A stretch of DNA of 64,000 nt from Enterobacter hormaechei ATCC 49162. GTDB taxonomy: Bacteria > Pseudomonadota > Gammaproteobacteria > Enterobacterales > Enterobacteriaceae. Shown here piece by piece: positions 55,764 to 64,000 of the stretch (its first letter is position 1; each line of letters begins with the position of its first letter). Position numbers and translations under genes: made by a program. The notes under the pieces are model-generated. The model was given only the letters and a program-made list of their open reading frames with translations, had not been told where the DNA came from and made no database searches. The stretch is taken from contig NZ_MKEQ01000001.1 in assembly GCF_001875655.1 (NCBI RefSeq), positions 1,550,001 through 1,614,000 on the forward strand. The letters run 5' to 3'.

Positions 55764-56237
55764 TTACTTCAGCAGCTTCACCGTGGCGTCGATGTCGATT
55801 TCATCTTCGGTAAAGATCATGGTCGTATTCTGGAAAGTGGTGATCGCCAGCTTCTTCACCGTGCGCATTTCGCCCGGCTTTTTCTCGGTTTTCGGCTTGA
55901 TGCTGTTCATCAGCAGCCCCACCGACAGCACCGCATTCTCTTTGTCGATTTTGGTGTCAACGGGTTCTTCCTCGCTGAACACCACGAAGGACTTGATTGA
56001 GGTGAGCTTCACGCGCTCGCCCGCAATATAGAGGTGCTTGCTCTCCGGGATCACTTTCACCGCATACGCGGAAAGGCCTTTGTTGTTGGTGGTTGGCTCG
56101 AAGGTCACCGCCGCATCTTTTTTAATCAGATCAGGGTTGGCGACCTTAATCACATGAAAATAGCGGTTGTCGCCGTTTTCATCTTTGATAAATCCAAAGC
56201 CTTTATCTTTAAACCACGTTGTGATTGTACCGTTCAT
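55764..56237 (-). CDS. Cold-shock-domain protein with an uncharacterised C-terminal half
   Basis: A 157-aa protein. Residues 1 to about 65 form a cold-shock domain: MNGTITTWFKDKGFGFIKDE holds the RNP1 motif (KGFGFI at 12-17), and the RNP2 position is NRYFHVI. Residues about 70-157 match no family I know; they include a basic stretch (IKPKTEKKPGEMRTVKK) and an acidic end (TEDEIDIDATVKLLK). A single-stranded RNA or DNA binding role is likely for the first half. It is monocistronic, facing away from a strong terminator that ends budABC. Confidence 0.78.
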   Translation of the reverse strand: MNGTITTWFKDKGFGFIKDENGDNRYFHVIKVANPDLIKKDAAVTFEPTTNNKGLSAYAVKVIPESKHLYIAGERVKLTSIKSFVVFSEEEPVDTKIDKENAVLSVGLLMNSIKPKTEKKPGEMRTVKKLAITTFQNTTMIFTEDEIDIDATVKLLK

Positions 56238-56311
56238 CGCTGTTACCGCCTGTCAGATCTCAAGACTAAAGTTTTGCAGCGCGCAGTGTAATGCACAATG
56301 GCTGAGGAGAC

Positions 56312-56340
56312 AAAAAAAAGCCCCTGCACGGGCGCAGGGG
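56312..56340 (-). terminator. Terminator of the budABC operon
   Basis: On the minus strand a 7-base stem (CCCCTGC / GCAGGGG, 6-base loop) is followed by a run of eight T residues, 33 bases after the budC stop. This is a strong intrinsic terminator. Confidence 0.88.
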
Positions 56341-56373
56341 AAAGTTCATGTCAGAGCTTTTTAGTATTGGTAT

Positions 56374-58844
<2,471 letters not shown>

Positions 58845-58857
58845 GGTAGTTCTCCTG

Positions 58858-59640
58858 TTAGTTTTCGACGGCGCGGATAGCCGCATCAAGGTTGCTGGGG
58901 TGCAGGTTGGCCTGTAAAAACGCGCTGTCGGCGGGCAGGTCAATCATCAGCTTGTGGATCTCCCCGAAGGTGAGCACGCCGTTCTCCAGCTGGTAGTCGA
59001 GCAGGTGGCCCCCGCCCTGACGGTCGTCGGTGATAAAGTGTTCGTGATAGCCCGCCACGTTGATGCCCTGCATATGCTGCGGGGTGCGGAACCCAACCAG
59101 CACGCCTTCGCGCTGGTTAAAGCGGAACACCGGCTGGTCGTCCAGCACGTCGGTCATCGCCCGGTACGGCGGCGTCTGGCGCGGTACGGTGCGGGTGTGG
59201 GCGTGGCGGAAATTGCCGTCGATGCGCAGCGCGCAGAACAGGTTATCGGAGGGGATCTGCTGGTCGATGACGTCGTGGATCTGCTGACGGCTGACCGGCC
59301 CGTCGAAGGTTTTGCGGTACTGCGGCTGGAACCAGGTCATTACCGCGAACGGCGTTTTTTGCTCCGGCTTCGCGGCCCGGGCGCTGCCGTCGGCGCGCAG
59401 CTGGTAAACCTGACTGCTGAAGGCAATCATTTCGCCGTCCAGCTCGTTAAAGGTGCCGAGACCAAAATCACCGTGTGCCAGCAGGTCGGCAATGGTGGTC
59501 TCCCCTTCGTAGACGCCGCTTAGCAGGGCGCTCATTAGCGATGTCTGATAGATCACGCTGTCAGGATGCTGAGCCGAGAACCCGCGCAGGGTCTCGCATA
59601 AACTCGCCTCACAGTCGCATGCAGATGAATGCATCATCAT
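58858..59640 (-). CDS. budA: Alpha-acetolactate decarboxylase
   Basis: A 260-aa zinc enzyme that decarboxylates acetolactate to acetoin. The zinc ligands are His199, His201 and His212 in [18 protein letters not shown]; the family start [21 protein letters not shown] and the [13 protein letters not shown] segment are intact. The first of three ATG codons (59640) follows AGAGGACGGG. It is the first gene of budABC, divergent from budR, and expected to be induced at low pH and low oxygen with acetate as signal. Confidence 0.96.
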   Translation of the reverse strand: MMMHSSACDCEASLCETLRGFSAQHPDSVIYQTSLMSALLSGVYEGETTIADLLAHGDFGLGTFNELDGEMIAFSSQVYQLRADGSARAAKPEQKTPFAVMTWFQPQYRKTFDGPVSRQQIHDVIDQQIPSDNLFCALRIDGNFRHAHTRTVPRQTPPYRAMTDVLDDQPVFRFNQREGVLVGFRTPQHMQGINVAGYHEHFITDDRQGGGHLLDYQLENGVLTFGEIHKLMIDLPADSAFLQANLHPSNLDAAIRAVEN

Positions 59641-59656
59641 GCCCGTCCTCTTCAAC

Positions 59657-59679
59657 TTTATTTATAAAGGTTAAATAAA
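59657..59679. promoter_or_regulatory. Candidate BudR operator between budA and budR
   Basis: A 7-base inverted repeat, TTTATTT and AAATAAA, separated by nine bases, lies 17 bases upstream of budA in the divergent gap. It contains T-N11-A spacings as LysR-type regulators prefer. The assignment to BudR is inferred from position. Confidence 0.4.
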
Positions 59680-59742
59680 TGTTGACCCGATTCAGCAGAG
59701 AGTTCCAATATAGAATCCATGCTGGTTTGAGACGTTTTTGAT

Positions 59743-60624
59743 ATGGAACTTCGTTATCTGCGCTATTTTGTCGCGGTTGCACGCGAGCGACACTTCACCA
59801 GGGCGGCCAAAGCGCTGGGTATTTCACAGCCTCCTCTGAGCCAGCAGATCAAACGGCTCGAAGAGGAAGTGGGCACGCCGCTGTTCAGGCGCCTGACGCG
59901 CGGCGTGGAGCTGACCGAGGCGGGGGAAGCCTTCTATGAGGACGCCTGCAAGATCCTGGCGCTGAGCGACGCCGCGCTGGAGAAAGCCCGGGGTATCGCG
60001 CGCGGGCTGAACGGCAATCTGTCGATTGGCATCACGAGTTCAGATGCTTTTCATCCCAAAATCTTCGCCCTGATACGTCAGTTTCAGGTGCAGAACATGG
60101 CGGTGCAGGTTCACCAGGTAGAAGCCAATATGTCGTCGCTGACGACGATGCTGGCGGAGGGCGAGCTGGATATCGCCTTTGTGTGCCTGCCGTGCGAGAG
60201 CAGCAAGGTGTTCGAGTTAAAAATCATCGATCGGGAGCCGATGGTGCTGGCGCTGCATCGCGATCATCCGCTGGCGGCGTGTGGCGATTTGGAGCTGGAT
60301 GCGCTTCGGGATACGCCGGTGGTACTGTTCCCGCAGGAGGTCGCGCCGGGGCTGTATGACCGGGTTTACGGCAGCTGCGAGCGGGCCGGAATCGATATGC
60401 AACACACGCTGCAATCTTCACAACTCTCCTCTTCCCTGAGCATGGTCTCCGCTGGCGGCGGGTTCGCCCTGGTGCCGAAATCCATGGCCGCTATTTCTCC
60501 GCCGAATGTCACCTACCATGCCCTGCGCTCACCGGAGCTTTATACCGATATCGCGCTCTGCTGGCGGCGCTTTGAGCGCTCGCGAACGGTGAAGCGGTTT
60601 CTGGCCATGATGAGCGAGGGGTAG
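59743..60624 (+). CDS. budR: LysR-family regulator of the bud operon, BudR
   Basis: A 293-aa LysR-type activator. The N-terminal helix-turn-helix is MELRYLRYFVAVARERHFTRAAKALGISQPPLSQQIKRLEEEVGTPLFRR, and the C-terminal part is the effector-binding domain that in relatives senses acetate. It is divergent from budABC with a 102-base gap. A repeat element follows it. Confidence 0.92.
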   Translation: MELRYLRYFVAVARERHFTRAAKALGISQPPLSQQIKRLEEEVGTPLFRRLTRGVELTEAGEAFYEDACKILALSDAALEKARGIARGLNGNLSIGITSSDAFHPKIFALIRQFQVQNMAVQVHQVEANMSSLTTMLAEGELDIAFVCLPCESSKVFELKIIDREPMVLALHRDHPLAACGDLELDALRDTPVVLFPQEVAPGLYDRVYGSCERAGIDMQHTLQSSQLSSSLSMVSAGGGFALVPKSMAAISPPNVTYHALRSPELYTDIALCWRRFERSRTVKRFLAMMSEG

Positions 60625-60639
60625 CTACGGTGCGGCTGT

Positions 60640-60736
60640 GCCCGGCGGCGCTGCGCTTGCACGGGCCTACGGTTCGTGTCCCGGGTTGGCTGGTTGACGG
60701 TTTTGTAGGCCGGGTAAGGCGTAGCCGCCACCCGGC
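60640..60736. repeat. Paired GTAGGCCGGGTAAGGCG-type repeat after budR
   Basis: GCCCGGCGGCGCTGCGCTTG with GGGCCTACGG, then a spacer, then a unit beginning GTAGGCCGGGTAAGGCGTAG. It occupies most of the first half of the 286-base gap before the next gene. The rest of the gap (60737-60910) is moderately AT-rich and presumably holds that gene's promoter. Confidence 0.72.
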
Positions 60737-60910
60737 AATGCCCTTCTGGAAGCCGCCTCGCAAACATTTAAGAAACCTTATGTAATTCAGGGTTATCCCT
60801 TTTCATCACTTCTCCGCGGTCGTAAAGTGCCTGCGTTGCGGCACATCCGTAACCGGGCGTAGGAACCCGTTAGCATGACGTAACATTTTTTCGGACAAAG
60901 AGGATGCTAA

Positions 60911-61366
60911 ATGGTTACTACCCCTGGATTTTCATACGTACGCGCTGAAGAAAGCGCTGTTCATCACCTTCTCCACCTGCAACTTCCCGATTCTGCGGAT
61001 CTCTTTGAACTGGCTGACACCTGTGCGGCGTACGTAAGCGTACTGGTGGAAACGGACGATGCGGTGACATTTGCCACGCTCTGTAAACAACTGCTGGCTG
61101 CGCTGAAACGGCTGCGGGAATGCTGCGATGCCGAATTGCCTTCGTATCTGGTTGAACAGCTGATCGCAGGGGAAAAGATCGCCTCCTGTATGTCGGACTG
61201 CTGGCAGGATACAGCGTTGCAGGTGGACTATGCCGTGGCGTTAACGCTGGCGGTGATGGGCGGGACGTTGCCTGCGAACGTGGCGAAAGAACTCATCGGG
61301 CTGCTGCATGATATGGTCTGGCTGCTGGCGGAGTTTGTGAAGGAGCCTTATATCACGGCGCACTGA
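60911..61366 (+). CDS. Hypothetical protein, 151 aa, probably all-helical
   Basis: I do not recognise this family. The 151-aa protein is rich in Leu, Ala and Cys, has no signal peptide, and reads as helical throughout (TFATLCKQLLAALKRLRECCDAELPSYLVEQLI, LTLAVMGGTLPANVAKELIGLLHDMVWLLAEF). Codon use and GC are like the neighbouring core genes, and AAAGAGGATGCTAA gives a good ribosome-binding site, so it is a genuine gene. It is isolated between budR and the AT-rich orphan; context gives no role. Confidence 0.7.
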   Translation: MVTTPGFSYVRAEESAVHHLLHLQLPDSADLFELADTCAAYVSVLVETDDAVTFATLCKQLLAALKRLRECCDAELPSYLVEQLIAGEKIASCMSDCWQDTALQVDYAVALTLAVMGGTLPANVAKELIGLLHDMVWLLAEFVKEPYITAH

Positions 61367-61577
61367 GGCGGGTGATGGAAGGCCGGAATACTGCTGGGTG
61401 AGAGGCGGGATTTCGGCCTTATACAAAATACAATATTGTTTATAGAATGTCAGTTAAGAGGTAAGAGCAAACATTTGTACTTTCGCCCTCCCCATAGACT
61501 GAGAACATAATGACGGCATCTCATTCCTGATATTGTTCGTTTGCCCATTTCTTTGTATTTATTTCCTTTTATTATGC

Positions 61578-62327
61578 CTATCGCATCCATACATATGAAC
61601 TATTTCCCAACTGTTTGTTAAAGTATTCATATCCATCTTTGTTACTGGCAATATGCAAACTTTCATTATTTGTAATATCAAAATAATCGAATCCGACTAA
61701 AAAGAAACCCTCACGAATTTTGTATGGATTAATGTTTATGCATATAGAGTTTTTCTCGGCCCAATCAACCCAAGCATTATCATTGCTTTGATGCCAGATT
61801 CTAATACTATGGTTAAAGTTAGGGTTGTTAAATGTTGAGAAGTAATGTTTAAATAAATCCTTCTTATTTTTGAATAAATATTCAATTATGGACCTTTCTG
61901 GATTAACATCAATTTGGTTAATGTTTTTCCCATAATCAATTAAACCATCTCGCATTATTTTACTCTTAATTATTGATTCTTTTATTTCACGTGATAAATG
62001 ATAGGATAAATCAATAATCTCATGGCTATGCTTATTAAATTCATTATCACAATAATGCGCTATTGCAATATTAATTGCAACAGCGATATCTATTGTAGAA
62101 AAATGATAATCACCTGGTTGGTAAAGTGAATTAATTATCCCTCTAAACTCTCTGGAATTAATCAAATCAAGAGGTCTGTAACATTCTCGTAGTTTTTTAT
62201 CATTAACACTTGTTAGAATATCAATAATACTCTTTTGATATAAGTAATTAGATAGTTTTCTCTTAAATATGTAGTGAAACGGAGATGTAATTACTTCAGA
62301 TATTTTAATAACGTCATTTAAAATCAC
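61578..62327 (-). CDS. AT-rich orphan protein, 249 aa
   Basis: I do not recognise this protein. The gene is strikingly AT-rich compared with everything to its left and is rich in Ile, Asn and Lys, with no signal peptide or membrane segment. The middle is helical (FSTIDIAVAINIAIAHYCDNEFNKHSHEIIDLSYHL); the C-terminal third looks like mixed strands (IRIWHQSNDNAWVDWAEKNSICININPYKI). It begins with GTG at 62327. Base composition and the neighbourhood (toxin-antitoxin remnant, hcp start) point to horizontal transfer; an immunity or effector role is possible but unproven. The gap 61367-61577 shows nothing else. Confidence 0.6.
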   Translation of the reverse strand: MILNDVIKISEVITSPFHYIFKRKLSNYLYQKSIIDILTSVNDKKLRECYRPLDLINSREFRGIINSLYQPGDYHFSTIDIAVAINIAIAHYCDNEFNKHSHEIIDLSYHLSREIKESIIKSKIMRDGLIDYGKNINQIDVNPERSIIEYLFKNKKDLFKHYFSTFNNPNFNHSIRIWHQSNDNAWVDWAEKNSICININPYKIREGFFLVGFDYFDITNNESLHIASNKDGYEYFNKQLGNSSYVWMR

Positions 62328-62425
62328 TTTGGATACCTGGGATGTAAGCTAAGCACATGTGCTAACCATATCAAACTATTGCAAAAAATATATGTAGAAT
62401 CTGCACTCCCCTCGCAGTTTCCACA

Positions 62426-62454
62426 TTGTCAACTCACCTACCACTATCTATAAT
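62426..62454 (+). promoter_or_regulatory. Sigma-70 promoter of the higBA remnant
   Basis: TTGTCA (62426-62431) and TATAAT (62449-62454) are separated by exactly 17 bases, a near-consensus promoter, 29 bases before the higB start codon. A perfect 12-base palindrome, AGCACATGTGCT, lies further up at 62352-62363. Confidence 0.75.
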
Positions 62455-62455
62455 T

Positions 62456-62470
62456 TTTCCAACCTGGAAA
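62456..62470. promoter_or_regulatory. Candidate HigA operator at the higBA start site
   Basis: A perfect inverted repeat, TTTCCA-ACC-TGGAAA, begins directly after the -10 box and would cover the transcription start, the ideal place for antitoxin autorepression. HigA binding is inferred. Confidence 0.6.
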
Positions 62471-62482
62471 CAAGGGGCAAGG

Positions 62483-62794
62483 ATGCACGTAGTTTCAAGA
62501 GCGCCTTTCGATACAGCGGCCAGACATTATCCCAATCAAGCATAAGCCCTGGACGATCTTTACCGGGTACTAAAAAAGGAACACTACCCCTCACCAGACG
62601 AGATGCGAAAGCGCTTTCCCAGCCTGGACCGGATGAAATACCGGGAAAAATGGTGGGTCATTGAAGTGGGTGGCGGGCATCTAAGAGTAATGTTTTTTGC
62701 TGATTTTGAGCGGGGAAAGATCTTCATCAAACACATCAGCACGCACGCAGAGTATGACAAGCTCACGGACTACTACCGGAGAACGAAAGAATGA
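62483..62794 (+). pseudogene. higB: HigB-type toxin gene broken by an in-frame stop codon
   Basis: Read from ATG 62483 the frame encodes a 103-residue HigB mRNA interferase in full (MHVVSRAPFDTAARHYPNQ ... FPSLDRMKYREKWWVIEVGGGHLRVMFFADFERGKIFIKHISTHAEYDKLT), except that codon 21 is TAA (62543-62545). Translation would stop after 20 residues; restart at ATG 62603 would give only the C-terminal 63. GGGGCAAGG precedes the ATG. The gene keeps its promoter and the four-base overlap with higA, so the stop looks recent, or a sequencing error. Confidence 0.8.
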
Positions 62795-63210
62795 ATTATG
62801 CAGCAGCCATCAAAGCGGCAAACGCTCTGACAAACGAGCTCCCTTTCCTGGGTTCAACCCCGTCGCGGCAAGACTACGAGGATGCGCTGGCGCTGGTGGA
62901 GTATCTTATCGAGCACGACCCGGATAACCCGCTGGTAGATATGCTCACTGCCAAAATCGATAAGTACGAAAACGAGTCCCCGGAATTTGCAGAATTTAAC
63001 GCGCGTATTGCCAGTATTCCGTCAGGCGTTGCGTTACTGCGAACGCTGATGGATCAGTACCAACTCACTCAGAGTGATTTCGAGAACGAGATTGGTAAGA
63101 AGTCTCTGGTGAGTCGGATCCTGAACGGACAGCGCACGTTAACGCTGGATCATATGCGTGCGCTGGCGAAGCGTTTTGGTTTGCCGGTGAGTGCGTTTGT
63201 TGGGAATTAA
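62791..63210 (+). CDS. higA: HigA-type antitoxin
   Basis: A 139-aa antitoxin very similar in layout to E. coli HigA: an N-terminal helical toxin-binding part (QDYEDALALVEYLIEHDPDNPLVDMLTAKIDKYENESPEFAEFN) and a C-terminal XRE helix-turn-helix (QYQLTQSDFENEIGKKSLVSRILNGQRTLTLDHMRALAKRFGLPVSAF). Its ATG overlaps the higB stop (ATGA). It would remain expressed from the higB promoter although the toxin frame is broken. Confidence 0.88.
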   Translation: MNYAAAIKAANALTNELPFLGSTPSRQDYEDALALVEYLIEHDPDNPLVDMLTAKIDKYENESPEFAEFNARIASIPSGVALLRTLMDQYQLTQSDFENEIGKKSLVSRILNGQRTLTLDHMRALAKRFGLPVSAFVGN

Positions 63211-63259
63211 TGCGAGGTTTTCACCCAGACCGACTCCCGAGACTTTAATACCTCTATCT

Positions 63260-63590
63260 CACTTACCCCGGCCCCTCGCTCCCCGCCGCCAGCAGCGGCA
63301 CCACCACGTCGCTGATGGGCACCGCAATACCGTGCCTGCGACCGTAGCGCTGGATCACGCCGTTGCGTATGTCCCACTCCATCGGGCGATCGGCCTGACG
63401 GTCGGACAGGATCGACAGCATTAAAGATCTGCACTGGGACATTCGCCCCAGCCCGCACATTAGCTCCGTGCAGGTGCGGTCGACGGATAAGATGTTGACG
63501 CTCAACCACGCGATTAATATCGCCGGGCTGCTCCAGGCCACCTCGCACTGGCTGTTGACCACGCGGCCTAATAAGCATCAGGAACGGGAT
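63260..63590 (-). pseudogene. Ketopantoate-reductase-like C-terminal fragment
   Basis: The minus-strand frame through 63263-63562 gives about 100 residues that resemble the C-terminal domain of PanE/ApbA-type reductases: [18 protein letters not shown], then [38 protein letters not shown], the part that normally reads SMLQDxxxGRPTEIDxINGAVVxxGxxxGIxTP. A TGA lies just upstream and no NADP-binding domain follows the expected order, so it is a decayed remnant. The likeness is by eye only. Confidence 0.45.
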
Positions 63591-63660
63591 TTTCTGCGGT
63601 ACCTCTTTACCGTTTTCAGGTGTGTCGCTACGGATAGGTGGGCATTCAGACGAGCCGTTA

Positions 63661-63977
63661 TGAGTTTTTAAACAATTAATAAAGAATCAAATAGACAGAG
63701 TATCCAATAACCATTCAAGTATTTATTACATTTTCAATCAATATTCACTTAATTATTATTTAAGCAAAACCACCGTATTAATCATTAACAATTTATCCAG
63801 ATCCAAACCATAAGCCCCCATACTTTCTTAATTTGCATCAATGAAACCGCAGATCGTTTTATATCCACACTGTACAAAATTGACGGCTAATTTTGTACGC
63901 GCTAGCGTTGCACTAGTTACGTAACAAGCTAAACCATAAGGTCTTTTCAGGATTTCCTTAAATGGAGTTTTAAACAA
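63661..63977. other. AT-rich gap before the hcp-like gene
   Basis: This 317-base stretch has no credible open frame. It is strongly AT-rich and ends with GGAG ten bases before the hcp start, so it presumably carries the hcp promoter. I could not pick one promoter over several AT-rich candidates. Confidence 0.5.
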
Positions 63978-64000
63978 ATGGCTATTCCCGCTTATTTATG
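63978..64000 (+). CDS. hcp: Start of an Hcp-family type VI secretion protein
   Basis: The last 23 bases read ATG followed by codons for AIPAYL and the first two bases of what would be Trp. MAIPAYLW is the usual start of enterobacterial Hcp, the tube protein of type VI secretion, and GGAG lies ten bases upstream. Only seven residues are visible, so the assignment rests on this signature and needs the sequence beyond the window. Confidence 0.6.

Overview
The window is a chromosomal segment from a member of the Enterobacteriaceae. The best guess is Enterobacter or a close relative. Proteins match Escherichia coli K-12 families almost end to end, and the backbone order (dcuC, rna, rnk, ybdR, uspG, ahpFC, ybdO, ybdN, ybdM, ybdL, hcxA, ybdD, cstA, the ent/fep cluster) follows the E. 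coli region around 13-14 min. It also carries blocks K-12 lacks at this place: methylthioribose salvage (mtn), a sugar-type ABC transporter, sitABCD and the 2,3-butanediol operon budABC. Genus assignment is inference from gene content.

Layout. 1-4645: end of dcuC, RNase I, a flavin-reductase-like protein, rnk, the Zn-alcohol dehydrogenase ybdR and uspG. 4705-7650: ahpCF peroxidase with a long, structured upstream region. 7648-10544: the ybdO regulator and the ybdN/ybdM pair (PAPS-reductase-like plus ParB-like). 10557-16268: methionine salvage in three transcription units, ybdL(mtnE) | mtnBCD and mtnA | mtnK, each divergent promoter carrying MetJ-type boxes. 16321-21234: a ribose-type ABC importer with a cytosolic LVIVD beta-propeller protein, divergent from hcxA (21394) across a further MetJ-like site. 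22540-24342: a short-chain dehydrogenase, a RelE/XRE toxin-antitoxin pair and ybdD. 24457-26562: cstA.

26712-45362: a complete catecholate siderophore locus. entCEBAH make 2,3-dihydroxybenzoate and load it, entF with ybdZ and entD assemble enterobactin, entS exports it, fepA/fepB/fepDGC import ferric enterobactin and fes hydrolyses it. Fur-box matches lie in all three divergent promoters. 45316-48717: sitABCD Mn/Fe importer with adjacent MntR-type and Fur-type sites. 48953-54866: betT | betIBA choline uptake and glycine-betaine synthesis. 54958-56237: a GNAT acetyltransferase and a cold-shock-domain protein. 56374-60624: budABC with divergent LysR regulator budR.

60911-64000 is accessory: a 151-aa unknown, an AT-rich 249-aa orphan on the minus strand, a higBA pair whose toxin gene has an in-frame stop, a decayed ketopantoate-reductase-like fragment, and the first codons of an Hcp-type (type VI secretion) gene at the edge.

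Two short palindromic repeat families (a GTAGGCCGGGTAAGGCG type and a CCCTCTCCCC/GGGGAGAGGG type) fill many intergenic gaps. No tRNA, rRNA, CRISPR array, insertion sequence or integrase was seen. The most interesting signal is the shared MetJ-box pattern that ties the uncharacterised ABC transporter/LVIVD operon and hcxA to the methylthioribose salvage genes, suggesting a methionine-repressed uptake and recycling system for methylthioribose or a related thio-sugar.
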